Source: BP-464 sp963825415
GTDB lineage: Bacteria > Actinomycetota > Thermoleophilia > Solirubrobacterales > Solirubrobacteraceae
Reading direction: 5' to 3'
Assembly: GCA_963825415.1 (NCBI GenBank)
Contig: CAWGTD010000003.1
Span: 620,001-684,000, forward strand
Length of the DNA: 64,000 nucleotides
This document shows, piece by piece, positions 1-10,927 of the stretch. Position numbers and translations under genes: made by a program. A model generated the notes under the pieces. The model saw only the letters and a program-made list of their open reading frames with translations. It searched no databases and had not been told where the DNA came from. Each line of letters begins with the position of its first letter. Within the stretch, counting starts at the first letter, position 1.

Positions 1-1
1 C

Positions 2-886
2 CGCCACGACCTGCTCGACCGGGCGGACGGCCGCTTCGACCGCATGACGATCGCCGGCCTGACCAACGCCTACATCTCGTACACGACCACGCCCGAGGAA
101 TACAACTCCTGCAACTACGAGGCGAGCTTCACGCTCTACGGCCGCCAGGAGGGCTACGCGTGGATGGCGTTCGGTCGCCAGCTCGAGGACGCGCTGCTGG
201 ACGGCAAGCCGGTCGCGAGCCGCGCCGAGCCGATCCCGACCGGCCTCGCGGCCACCCAGACCACGCCGGTGCGGCCCACGGCCGACGCGGGCACGATCAC
301 CGCACAGCCCGCCGCGAGCATCGACCGCTTCGGGCGGGCGGTGTTCAGGTGGAAGGGCGGCGACCAGCAGATCGACCCCGCGCGCGGGCGGCCGTTCGTC
401 TCGTTGCAGTTCGACGACGGCGGCACCTGGCGGACCGTCGCCACCGAGGACTCGGAGTCCGACACGACCCAGCGCGCCAACGGCGAGTGGACCGAGACCT
501 GGCAGTTCGACCAGTGCTCGCGGCTGGGCCGCTACCGCTTCGCGGTGGAGGGCGTCGCGGTGCGCGGCGCCGGCGAGGAGCCCACCACCTACACCGCGCA
601 GTCGAAGCCGTTCGAGGTCGGGCCGATCCATCTCGACGCCGGCGAGCCGACCGTCGCCGACGGCGTCGCGAGCGTCCGGCCGCTGTATCCCGACCCGGGT
701 GCGGGCACGCTGCTGGCCCTCCCGCGGCTGCTGCGCGACAGCCGCGTCGTGATGCGGCTGTCCGACCGCCCCGGGAGCAACGTCAAGGCGACGGACCCCG
801 ACGGCGACGGCGTCTACACCGCTGCCGTCGGCACCGCGAAGATCGTCAGCGTCGCGGTGCGCGACGCCTGCGGCAACACGAACTAG
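2..886 (+). CDS. Neutral/alkaline ceramidase-like protein, C-terminal part (5' end outside window)
   Basis: The frame is open from base 2, so the gene starts upstream; the first in-window ATG (44) is internal. The segments AGLTNAYISYTTTPEEY and NYEASFTLYGRQ match the conserved stretch near the end of the catalytic domain of neutral ceramidases, which hydrolyse ceramide to sphingosine and fatty acid. The remaining roughly 220 residues look like the beta-sandwich C-terminal domain of that family. The catalytic serine and zinc ligands lie outside the window, so activity cannot be judged. The stop TAG (884-886) shares the palindrome CTAG with the stop of the convergent ddl gene. Family assignment is from recalled motifs, not a search. 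Confidence 0.75.
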   Translation, partial: RHDLLDRADGRFDRMTIAGLTNAYISYTTTPEEYNSCNYEASFTLYGRQEGYAWMAFGRQLEDALLDGKPVASRAEPIPTGLAATQTTPVRPTADAGTITAQPAASIDRFGRAVFRWKGGDQQIDPARGRPFVSLQFDDGGTWRTVATEDSESDTTQRANGEWTETWQFDQCSRLGRYRFAVEGVAVRGAGEEPTTYTAQSKPFEVGPIHLDAGEPTVADGVASVRPLYPDPGAGTLLALPRLLRDSRVVMRLSDRPGSNVKATDPDGDGVYTAAVGTAKIVSVAVRDACGNTN

Positions 887-1845
887 TAGGTGTGCCCGCG
901 GTCGGCCTTGTGCCGGTCGACCGCGATCGTGCACAGCCGGTCCAGCAACTCCGGGTAGGGCATCCCGGTCGCCTCCCAGAGCTTGCCGTAGACGCTGGTG
1001 CGTGTCTGGCCGGGCATCGTGTTGAGCTCGTTGAGGAGCACGTCCTCGCCGTCGACGAAGAAATCCACGCGGGCCAGGCCGCTGCAGCCGACGGCCGAGA
1101 ACGCCTCGGTGGCCAGGAACCGCACGCGCTCGCGGGCTGTTGTGGAAATACGGGCCGGCACGACGAGCTCCATGCCGCCCTCGGAGTACTTGGCCTCGTA
1201 GTCGTACCAGCCCGCCCCGCTGCGCAGGACGATCTCCCCCGGCTGCGACGCGCGCGGCGCGTCGGTGGGGCCGAGCACCGAGCACTCGATCTCGAGCCCG
1301 TTCGCGTTTGCCTCGACGATCACCCGCGGGTCGTGGCCCAGGGCCGTGCGGACCGCGTCGGGGTACTCGGCGGCGCTCTCGACGCGGACGATGCCCACCG
1401 ACGAGCCCAGCCGGGCGGGCTTGACCCAGCACGGGAAGCCGAGCGCCGGGTCCTTGACCTCCTCGCTGGCGCGCGCATAGGCGACCTGCGGCAGGCATTC
1501 GTGCTCCATCAGGTCCTTGAACAGCAGCTTGTCCATGCACACGGCGCTGGCGGCGACGCCTGAGCCGACGTAGGGGACGTCGAGCGTCTCGAGCACGCCC
1601 TGGGTCACCCCGTCCTCGCCGTAGGGCCCGTGCAGCGCGGGGAACACCACGTCTGCGTCGAGCAGGCCGTGGCCGGGCGCGAGCGCCAGCTCGGCCTCCT
1701 CGTGGCGCCAGGCGCCGTCGCGCTCGATGACCACCTCGAGGACCTCGTTGCCGCCCTCGCGCAGGCCTTCGGCGACCGAGGCGCCGCTGTTGCGCGACAC
1801 CTCGTGCTCGGAGGACCGGCCGCCGCTGAGGACGACGACCCTCAT
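883..1845 (-). CDS. ddl: D-alanine--D-alanine ligase (ATP-grasp), copy 1
   Basis: This 320-residue protein ligates two D-alanines for the peptidoglycan stem peptide in the cytoplasm. Visible motifs are the N-terminal VVLSGGRSSEHEVS, the HGPYGEDG loop, YVGSGV followed by a conserved K in DKLLFKDL, the ATP-grasp segment ARLGSSVGI, and the metal-binding end DFFVDGEDVLLNELNTMPG. Length is normal. The ATG overlaps the pknB stop in an ATGA (1842-1845), so it is probably translationally coupled as the last gene of the envelope operon. A second divergent Ddl lies at 37062-37988. Start choice is firm because of the overlap. Confidence 0.93.
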   Translation of the reverse strand: MRVVVLSGGRSSEHEVSRNSGASVAEGLREGGNEVLEVVIERDGAWRHEEAELALAPGHGLLDADVVFPALHGPYGEDGVTQGVLETLDVPYVGSGVAASAVCMDKLLFKDLMEHECLPQVAYARASEEVKDPALGFPCWVKPARLGSSVGIVRVESAAEYPDAVRTALGHDPRVIVEANANGLEIECSVLGPTDAPRASQPGEIVLRSGAGWYDYEAKYSEGGMELVVPARISTTARERVRFLATEAFSAVGCSGLARVDFFVDGEDVLLNELNTMPGQTRTSVYGKLWEATGMPYPELLDRLCTIAVDRHKADRGHTY

Positions 1846-3762
1846 TCCTCGGCGCCGCCGTTGTCCGGTGGCGGTTCGGCCGTCGTGTCCGGCGCGACGA
1901 AGTGCCCGACGGTGATCGTCACGTCGCTGCCGGGCTTGGCCTCGGCGCCGCCGGCCGGGCTCTGGGACAGCACGACGCCGTCGCCATCCTCGGTCGGGAC
2001 GTCCTCGCTGCGGGTGTTCACCTCGAAGCCCGCCCCCGACAGGATCCGGATCGCGTCGGAATTCGGCTCGCCGGTGACGTCCGGAACCGGGACCTTCTCG
2101 GGCTTCTTGGCCACCGTGAGCGTGACCGTCGATCCCTTGTCGGCCTCCCCGCCGGCCGTCGGGCTCTGGGAGAGGACCTTCCCCGGATCCTGGTCGGCGC
2201 TCGGCTGCTCGTTGACGGTCACCTTGAAGCCGGCGTCCTGCAGCGTCGACCGCGCGTCGGCGACCTGGTCGCCGACCACGTCGGGAACCTCCACCTGCGG
2301 TGGGCCGGTGGAGACGTAGATCGTCACGGTCGAGCCGACGTCGAGCTGCAGCCCGCCGGCGGGGCTCGTGCGGATGACGTGGTTGAGGGCCACGTCCTCG
2401 CTCTCCTCCTCGCGTTCTTGCACCTTGAAGCCGGCCTTGGTCAAGGCCTTGCGCGCCGCTCGGCGGCCGAGGCCGTCGACGTCGGGGACCTGCGCGGCGC
2501 CGGGGCCTTCGGAGACCGAGAGCGAGACCGTGCTGCCCTCCTTGACCCGCGTGCCGGCCACGGGGTCCTGGCTGATGACGATCCCGCGCGGCGCCTCGGA
2601 GACCACGTTGTCGATCTCGACCTCCAGGCCCTTGCGATGCAGGACGGCCGCGGCCGCCGAGCTCTTCGTGTTGACCACGCTCGGGACGCGCACCTTCGTG
2701 CCGCCCGTCAGCAGGAGCACGCCCGCGATGATCGCGCCGATCAGCAGCAGTGCGATCAGCAGCGCCCACGGCCAGCGGCGCTCGTCCTGCGGTGGCGGCG
2801 GCTCGCCGTATACGGGCTCGTGGGTGTACGCGATCTCCGGCGCGAGCGCGATCGCCGTCGGATCGGCGGGCACGGGCGGCGGCACCGCGGCAAACGCTGC
2901 CGTCGGCTGTGCCGGCGGGGCGTCGCCGGCGACGATCGCCGCCCGCGCCTCCTCCAGCGCGGCGATGAACGCGTCTGCGTCCGCGAAGCGCTCGCCGGGG
3001 TCCTTGGCCAGCGCCCGCAGCACGGCGTCCTCGAGAGGCGCCGGCACCGCGGCGTTGAAATGGCTGGGAGGCACGGGGGCCTCGTTGACCTGCTTGAGCG
3101 CGATCGTCACCGCGCTCTCGCCGTCGAACGGCAGCCGGCCGCTGAGCATCTCGTAGAGGCAGATCCCGATCGAGTAGAGGTCTGACTGCGGGGTGACCGG
3201 CTGGCCCTGCGCCTGCTCGGGAGACAGGTATTGCGCGGTGCCCATGATCGAGCCGGTCTGCGTCATGTCCGACGCACCGGCCCGTGCGATGCCGAAGTCG
3301 GTGACCTTCGCTCGGCCGTCGGTGTCGACGATGACGTTGTGCGGCTTGAGGTCGCGGTGGATGACCCCGCGGCGGTGCGCGAAGCGGGCGGCGCGCAGCA
3401 CCTGCACGACGAGGTCGATCGCGCGGATCGGCTCCATCGGCGCCTCGGCCTTGATGACCTGCTTGAGCGTCTGGCCGTCGACGAACTCCATCGCGATGTA
3501 GGAGGTGCCCTCCCACTCGCCGCGGTCGTAGACCGAAACGACGTGCTGGTGCTGGAGCCCCGCGGCGTGCGACGCCTCGCGGCGGAAGCGCTCGACGAAC
3601 TCGTCGTCCTCGGCGAACCGCGCGTAGAGGACCTTCAAGCGCCACGCGACGGCCGAGCTGGGTGTCCTCGGCGCAGTACACGTCGGCCATGCCGCCCGAT
3701 CCGAGGCGGGAGAGGATGCGATAGCGGTCGTCGACGAGCGTGTCGGGTGCGAGCTCCCTCAT
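1842..3762 (-). CDS. pknB: PASTA-domain Ser/Thr protein kinase (PknB/StkP type), frameshifted in this sequence
   Basis: This is a transmembrane kinase that senses muropeptides and regulates cell-wall synthesis and division. The N-terminus (LVDDRYRILSRLGSGGMADVY, glycine loop) is in one frame, and the rest, from KVLYARFAEDDEF, is in the next. Removing one base from the AA at 3637-3638 restores VALKVLYARF with the catalytic lysine, giving 639 residues. The kinase domain has HRDLKPHNV and DFGIA. It is followed by a Pro-rich juxtamembrane segment, one membrane helix (WPWALLIALLLIGAIIAG) and four extracellular PASTA repeats, each with a VPDV-like start. ATGA overlaps join it to pbp upstream and ddl downstream. 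The break is most likely a sequencing error. Confidence 0.92.
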
Positions 3763-5189
3763 CGCAGCAGCGCCTCCATGACCGACTTGGCGATCGGCGC
3801 GGCGACAACGCCGCCGAAGCCGCCGATGCTGCGCTCCACGGTCACGGCCACCGCGATCCGCGGCGCCTCGGCGGGCGCGAACGCGATGAACCAGGGCTGG
3901 TTGATGTCGCGCGCCGGGTCGAGCTCGGCCGTGCCGGTCTTGCCGGCGACGTCGATGCCCTCCAGTGCGGCCGCGGTGCCGGTGCCTTCCTTGACCACCT
4001 GTTTCATCATGTCGCGAACCTGCTCGGCGGTCTGGGTCGACATCACGCGGCCGATCTCCTCGATGCCGATGCTGCGAACGGTCCGCCCGTCGCTGTCGAC
4101 CACACGGTCACCGATGTGCGGGCGCATCAGCACGCCGCCGTTGGCAACCGACGCCGCGACCATCGCCATCTGCAACGGGGTGACGAGCAGCTTCTCCTGG
4201 CCGATCCCGACCCGCCCGATGTCGACGAGCCGCGAGGTCGGCTTGCGTACGCCCTTCGGGCCGACCACGCCGCTGGCCACGCGCTGGTCGCCCGGGAGAT
4301 CGACGTCGGCGGGCTTGTCGAACCCGAGGCGCTCCATGTACGTGCTCATCGTCGGCTTGCCGAGCTGTTCGGCGATCTGCGCCCAGAACGTGTTGACCGA
4401 CTTGGTCAGCGCGAACGTCATGTCGATGTCGCCGTAGCTCTCGCCGGCATCGTTGTTGAGCGGCACGCCGGAGATGCGGATCCCGTTCTTGCCGCTGAGC
4501 CGCGACTGGGGCGTGAACTTCCCGGAGTCGATCGCGGCGATCGCCGTGACGACCTTGAACGTCGAGCCCGGCGGGTAGCGCGCCTGCGTGGCGCGGTTGA
4601 TCAGCGGCGAGCCGTCGGTGTGGTTGAGCGTGTTGAAGGTGCGCTGCGAGGCGGCGGCGTTGGGGTCGTAGGTCGGGACGCTCGCCATCACCTTGACCGC
4701 GCCGCTGCGGGGATCAAGCGCGACGACCGCGCCGCGCCGCCCGGCCAGCCCGTCCAGCGCGATCTTCTGGGCGACGGGGTCGAGCGTGGTGACGAGATCG
4801 TCGCCCCGCAGCTGGTGGCCGCGCAGCTCGTCGAGGATCGAGCCCAGCTCGTTGCGCCGGCCGCCCAGGTCGTCGTTGTAGTTCTGCTCGAGCCCGGTGC
4901 GGCCCGGGTTGGGGAACGAGTAGCCGACCGTCTGGGCGAACTCGTCGGCGCCGGCCGGGTAGGTGCGGCGGAACGTGTCGCGGGTGGCGCGCACGCTGCG
5001 AGCCAGCGTCGTTCGGCCGGCGAGGATCCGGCCCCGCAGGACCCGTTGCTCCTGAAGCACGTCGCGCTTGTTGAGGCTGTTGGCGCGCAGGTCTGAGGCC
5101 TCGAAGACCGTCCAGCGCGACGTGAACGCGATCAGCAGTCCGAAGAGCACGACGACGAGCACGAACAGGCGCGCGATCGGAGCGTTCAC
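3759..5189 (-). CDS. pbpA: Penicillin-binding protein, class B transpeptidase (PbpA/FtsI family)
   Basis: A 476-residue membrane-anchored transpeptidase that cross-links peptidoglycan, partner of the adjacent SEDS protein. An N-terminal membrane helix (RLFVLVVVLFGLLIAF) is followed by a dimerisation-like region and the transpeptidase domain, which carries the catalytic SxxK box in PPGSTFK, the SxN in TKSVN and KTG in AGKTGTAEL. The start is GTG 5189, overlapping the upstream stop in GTGA (5186-5189). The end overlaps the pknB start. No extracellular PASTA domain is visible. The operon arrangement matches the actinobacterial rodA-pbpA-pknB order. Confidence 0.93.
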   Translation of the reverse strand: MNAPIARLFVLVVVLFGLLIAFTSRWTVFEASDLRANSLNKRDVLQEQRVLRGRILAGRTTLARSVRATRDTFRRTYPAGADEFAQTVGYSFPNPGRTGLEQNYNDDLGGRRNELGSILDELRGHQLRGDDLVTTLDPVAQKIALDGLAGRRGAVVALDPRSGAVKVMASVPTYDPNAAASQRTFNTLNHTDGSPLINRATQARYPPGSTFKVVTAIAAIDSGKFTPQSRLSGKNGIRISGVPLNNDAGESYGDIDMTFALTKSVNTFWAQIAEQLGKPTMSTYMERLGFDKPADVDLPGDQRVASGVVGPKGVRKPTSRLVDIGRVGIGQEKLLVTPLQMAMVAASVANGGVLMRPHIGDRVVDSDGRTVRSIGIEEIGRVMSTQTAEQVRDMMKQVVKEGTGTAAALEGIDVAGKTGTAELDPARDINQPWFIAFAPAEAPRIAVAVTVERSIGGFGGVVAAPIAKSVMEALLR

Positions 5190-6493
5190 GGCCGCACCGC
5201 CTCGCGCCGGGCGCGGTCGGAAACCAACAGCAGCAGCGCCAGCAGGATGAAGTTCGCGACGATCGACGAGCCGCCGTAGGACACGAACGGCAGCGTCACG
5301 CCGGTCAGCGGGATCACGCGCGTGACGCCGCCGACGATCACGAACACCTGCAGCGCGAAGACCGCGGTCAGGCCGGTCGCGAGCAGCTTGGAGAACGAGT
5401 CGCGGGCCAGCGAGGCGGCCTTGAAGCCGCGCTGGGCGATCAGCAGGTAGACGCAGATCAGCCCCGCGGCGCCGGCGAGGCCGAGCTCGTCGGTGATGAC
5501 CGCGTAGATGAGGTCGGTGTGCGCCGCGGGCAGCAGCTGTCCGCCGCCGGGCAGGTCGATGATCGCCTGCCCGAACCCCTGCCCGAACAGCCCGCCGTCC
5601 GCCTGCGCGAAGACCGATTGTGCGATCTGGTAGCTGCCGCCGACCTTGTCGTACAGCGCACGATCGAACGGGTGCAGCCACGCGTCGACGCGGTCGTGCA
5701 CGTGACCGACGTGGGTCGAGAAGAACCAGGCGCCGAGCCCGAAGAGCACCAGGCCGATCAGAGGGAACGAGAGCCGGTTGGTGGCCACGTAGATCAGCGC
5801 CAGGAACGCGCCGAAGAACATCACCGACGAGCCGAGGTCGCGGATCACGACCAGCATCAGCATCGCGGCGCCCCAGATCACCAGCAGCGGGCCGACGTGC
5901 TTGAGCGGCGGCACGGTGACGCCGAGCACACGCCGCGCGCCGAGCACCAGGATCTGCCGCGTGTCGCGCAGGTAGCTGGCGAGGAAGACGACGATGGCGA
6001 TCTTCGACAGCTCGGCGGGCTGGAAGGTCAGAGGGCCGACCTTGATCGACAAGAACGCGCCGTTGGTCTCGGCGCCGAAGCCCGGGATGCGCGGCAGCAC
6101 CAGCAGCACGAGCCCGCCGAGCGCGATCACGTAGCGGTAGCGCTCGAGCACGAGGTAGTCGCGGAGCAGGACGATCGTCGCGGCGAACGCGGCCAGGCCG
6201 ATCACGAACCACTGCGCCTGCTCGCGCGCGAGGTCCTCGTCGAGGCGGTAGATCATCACCAGGCCCAGACACGCCAGCAGCGCGACGAGCGGGAACAGGT
6301 AGGGATCGGCGTCGGGCAGCGTGAAGCGCAGGATCAGGTGTGCGCCGAGGCAGAGGGCGAGGAACAGCGCCCCGTAGGTCAGCGACAGGTTGCTCAGCAC
6401 GTCGTTGCGCTGGACGAACACGGCGGCGAAGCCCGCCGTCACCAGCAGCGACGCCGGGATCAGCGCCACCAGCTCCCGGTTGCGGGCGCTCAC
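5186..6493 (-). CDS. SEDS-family peptidoglycan glycosyltransferase (FtsW/RodA)
   Basis: A 435-residue polytopic membrane protein that polymerises lipid II with its cognate class B PBP, the next gene. About ten to twelve hydrophobic helices are visible, with the SEDS hallmarks KVGPLTFQPAELSKIA, DLGSSVMFFG, the extracytoplasmic DRVDAWLHPF loop and the C-terminal TLPFVSYGGSS. Starts at GTG 6493 overlapping the pstP stop (GTGA). Whether it serves elongation (RodA) or division (FtsW) cannot be settled here. The operon context with PbpA, PstP and FHA proteins matches the actinobacterial rodA position, so RodA is favoured. Confidence 0.92.
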   Translation of the reverse strand: MSARNRELVALIPASLLVTAGFAAVFVQRNDVLSNLSLTYGALFLALCLGAHLILRFTLPDADPYLFPLVALLACLGLVMIYRLDEDLAREQAQWFVIGLAAFAATIVLLRDYLVLERYRYVIALGGLVLLVLPRIPGFGAETNGAFLSIKVGPLTFQPAELSKIAIVVFLASYLRDTRQILVLGARRVLGVTVPPLKHVGPLLVIWGAAMLMLVVIRDLGSSVMFFGAFLALIYVATNRLSFPLIGLVLFGLGAWFFSTHVGHVHDRVDAWLHPFDRALYDKVGGSYQIAQSVFAQADGGLFGQGFGQAIIDLPGGGQLLPAAHTDLIYAVITDELGLAGAAGLICVYLLIAQRGFKAASLARDSFSKLLATGLTAVFALQVFVIVGGVTRVIPLTGVTLPFVSYGGSSIVANFILLALLLLVSDRARREAVRP

Positions 6494-7728
6494 TCGGCGC
6501 TCCCGACCTGGCCGAGCTCGAGCTTGCGTGCGAGGTCGTAGGCGTCGTCGTGCGACCGCAGCGAGTGGTCGAGCAGCTTGTCGCGCCGATCGCTCGGCAG
6601 CTGCTCGGGCGTCAGGCCGGTCTCGTAGTCGGTCCGGTAGAGGTCGAGGCCGAACGGCAGCTCGTAGGGCATGCCTCGGAACACCGCGACCGAGCCGTCG
6701 CTCGCTGTACCGAGGAAGTACACGGCCTGGCTGGCGAGGTACGCGCCGCCCAGCAGCGGGACTCCGATGATCGCCACGACGATCGCCGGCCCGAGCCAGC
6801 GGCGGCGGCGGCGCTCGCCGGTGGGCCGGGGAGCGCGGGGCATGATGCGCCGCGACGGTGTCGGCTCGTCGGCGCGCGCCGACTCCTCGGGCGCCGCCGC
6901 CACGGCCGCGCGCACCTCCGCAGTCGTGGGCGCCTCTTCGCCGGCCACCGTGTGCTGCGACCCAGGGTCTACGACCCTGTGTGCCCGCGTAGAGCCGGCC
7001 TGTGCCGTGCCGACCTCCTCCACGCGGAACAGGACGACGGTGATGTTGTCGCGCCCGCCGGCGTCGTTGGCGGCGTCGATCAACGCGCGGCCGGCGTCGG
7101 AGAGCGAGCCCGCCTCGCGCACGATCTGCGCAACGCGCGCCTCGGGCACCATCGACGTCAGGCCGTCGCTGCACAGCAGGAACGTGTCGCCGTCGCGGGC
7201 GCCCTGAGTCAAATGGTCGACATCCACCTCGGGCTCTGGACCCAGGGCGCGGGTGATGATCGACCGCTGCGGATGCTCGTCGGCCTCCTCCGGCGTCAGG
7301 CGCCCCTCGCGCACGAACTCCTCGACGAGCGAGTGGTCGCGCGTCAACCGCTCGAAGCCGTCGCCGCGCAGCAGGTAGGCGCGGCTGTCGCCGACGTGCG
7401 CGAGCGCGACGTCGTTCTCGGCGACGTACGCGGCGGTGACCGTGGTGCCCATGCCGGCGCGGTCGCGGTCGGAGATCGACAGCTCGTGGATACGCGCGTT
7501 GGCCTTCGCGACCAGGGCGGCCAGACGCTCCTCGGCGGTGCCGCCCGCGTCGGGAAGCCCCTCGCCGAGCACCTCGATGGCGGTCCCTGACGCAACCTCG
7601 CCCGCCTGGGCGCCGCCCATGCCGTCGGCGACCGCGAACAGCGGCGAGCGCGCGTAGTAGCTGTCCTCGTTCGCGCGGCGCTGGCGGCCGGTGTCGGTGC
7701 GCTCGAAATGCTCTGCGACGCGCAGCAT
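6490..7728 (-). CDS. pstP: PP2C-family protein phosphatase (PstP/Stp)
   Basis: A 412-residue membrane-anchored Ser/Thr phosphatase expected to dephosphorylate PknB and its substrates. The N-terminal 235 residues are a PP2C domain with metal-binding motifs VADGMGGAQAG, HVGDSRAYL, CSDGLTSMV and GGRDNITVV. After an Ala/Pro/Arg-rich linker there is one membrane helix (LGPAIVVAIIGVPLLGGAYLA) and an extracytoplasmic tail of about 90 residues. The ATG is at 7728; its last base is the first base of the fhaB stop. The 3' end overlaps the FtsW/RodA start. Architecture and neighbours match PstP. Confidence 0.93.
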   Translation of the reverse strand: MLRVAEHFERTDTGRQRRANEDSYYARSPLFAVADGMGGAQAGEVASGTAIEVLGEGLPDAGGTAEERLAALVAKANARIHELSISDRDRAGMGTTVTAAYVAENDVALAHVGDSRAYLLRGDGFERLTRDHSLVEEFVREGRLTPEEADEHPQRSIITRALGPEPEVDVDHLTQGARDGDTFLLCSDGLTSMVPEARVAQIVREAGSLSDAGRALIDAANDAGGRDNITVVLFRVEEVGTAQAGSTRAHRVVDPGSQHTVAGEEAPTTAEVRAAVAAAPEESARADEPTPSRRIMPRAPRPTGERRRRRWLGPAIVVAIIGVPLLGGAYLASQAVYFLGTASDGSVAVFRGMPYELPFGLDLYRTDYETGLTPEQLPSDRRDKLLDHSLRSHDDAYDLARKLELGQVGSAE

Positions 7729-8210
7729 CAGTCGGCGTAGGTGAACTCGCTGTCGCCGATCCTGACCCGATCGCCGGGGTGCAGGGGCGTCGGCCCGCCG
7801 AGGACCTCCTCGTTGAGGTAGGTGCCGTTGGTCGACCCGAGGTCCTCGAGCACCATCACGCCGCCCTGGCGCAATACGCGCGCGTGGCGGGAGGAGGCGA
7901 ATGGGTCCTCGAGGCGGATCTCGGCCTGCTCGCCGCGGCCCAGGACGGCGCCGTTCTTCAGGTCGTACTCCATCCCCGGCGAGTGGCCGGGAGCGCGCTC
8001 GACGATCAGGCGCGGGTCGTCGCCGAGGCTCGGCGCGGCGCTGTGCAGGCCGGTCTCGTCAGGCGACGACGACGGCTCTGCCCAGACGGTGCGCTGCGCG
8101 CCCGGGGCGCGGCCGAGGTCCTTCATCGCGCTGCGCGAGACCCAGAGCAGGAACAGGTAGAGGACGGCGAGGAAGCCGAACTTCAGCGCGACGGAGGCAG
8201 GCTCGAGCAT
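7728..8210 (-). CDS. fhaB: FHA-domain protein (FhaB/FipA-like)
   Basis: A 160-residue protein with an N-terminal membrane helix (LKFGFLAVLYLFLLWVSRSAM), a short linker and a C-terminal forkhead-associated domain (GRGEQAEIRLEDPFASSRHA, then LEDLGSTNGTYLN) that binds phosphothreonine. In mycobacteria the equivalent protein links PknA/B to division and wall synthesis. It lies six bases after fhaA and overlaps pstP by one base, so all are probably one transcript. Confidence 0.9.
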   Translation of the reverse strand: MLEPASVALKFGFLAVLYLFLLWVSRSAMKDLGRAPGAQRTVWAEPSSSPDETGLHSAAPSLGDDPRLIVERAPGHSPGMEYDLKNGAVLGRGEQAEIRLEDPFASSRHARVLRQGGVMVLEDLGSTNGTYLNEEVLGGPTPLHPGDRVRIGDSEFTYAD

Positions 8211-8216
8211 CGTTGC

Positions 8217-9004
8217 CTAGTCGGCCTCGAAGCGCGCGTCGACCGTGCCGAACGCGAGATGGTCGCCGGCAGTCAGCGGCTGGGCGTGGCCGGGCTTGAC
8301 GTCGCGGCCGTTGACGCGCACGCCGTTGGTCGATCCGAGGTCGGCGACCGTCCAGCGCCCCTGCGCGCCCGGCCGGATCTCCGCGTGGCGCCGAGAGATG
8401 TTCGAGTCCTGCAGGACGACGTCGCATTCGCGGCTGCGACCGATCAGCGCGCCCCCCGGCGCGATCGCGTGGCGCTTGCCCTCGGTGACGAGCACGACGC
8501 GCCCGGCGCGCGAGGCGCGCTCCTCGTTCAGCGGCTCCTGCACCCGGTCGGCGGTCGAGTAGACCATCGTGTTGCCGTGGTCAGCTTCCGACCTAAGGCC
8601 TTCGGCCTCGTGGCCCGGGCCTCGCTCCCCTCGCCGGTCTTCACGTTCCTCGCCTGGATCCCGAACTCACCCAGCGACAGGCGCTCGTCGGTCCGGAACT
8701 CGATCCGCGGTCGAGAAATCAGGGCCAGGCGCTCGCGGCGGGCGTGCTCGAGCAGGTAGGCGCACAGCTCGTCGATGACCTCGCCCTCGACACCGGCGAA
8801 GCGCTCGCGGTCCGCCTGCGAGAGCCACACCGCATACTCGTTGGGCACGTACGTGCGCGAGACCGACACCGTGCGGTGCTCGTCCATCTCCTTGGCGAGC
8901 TTGCGGGCCAGCTCGACGGGGCGAACCTCCGACTTGAAGACGCGACCGAACGTCCCCTCGACGAGGCCGGCGATCTTGTCTTCGAGGTTTCTGAGAACCG
9001 ACAT
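8217..9004 (-). CDS. fhaA: FHA-domain protein with N-terminal DUF3662 (FhaA), frameshifted in this sequence
   Basis: The first part (MSVLRNLEDKIAGLVEGTFG, residues 1 to about 125) is the DUF3662 domain typical of FhaA. The second part carries an FHA domain (LIGRSRECDVVLQDSNISRRHA, DLGSTNGVRVNG). The two lie in different frames. Adding one G to the GGGG run (minus strand, 8627-8630) joins them through a charged linker and gives 262 residues; the span of 788 bases is exactly one short of a multiple of three. It is the first gene of the fhaA-to-ddl operon. FhaA recruits peptidoglycan-synthesis proteins after phosphorylation by PknB in mycobacteria. Confidence 0.87.
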
Positions 9005-9065
9005 GACGAATGCGCACTACCCCGACAACGACGGGCCATGCTACGGCGTCCCTCCCGAGCCACTC

Positions 9066-10781
<1,716 letters not shown>

Positions 10782-10927
10782 CTTGGTTGCGGTGGTTCTG
10801 CACCGAAGGAGCCGTTCCTGCCGCCGTTCGCAGGGTCTCGCGTCATGAACTCGAACTTGCAATGACGGCGTACGAACGGGCGCCGGGTCATACTGACGCG
10901 ACTTCTCCTGCAGGAAGACCCTTTTTC

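Noticed and set aside
10787..10927. Longer N-terminus for the CARDB-like protein
   Set aside because: The extension is compositionally odd, overlaps the divergent kinase start and bypasses a good ribosome site before GTG 10928.
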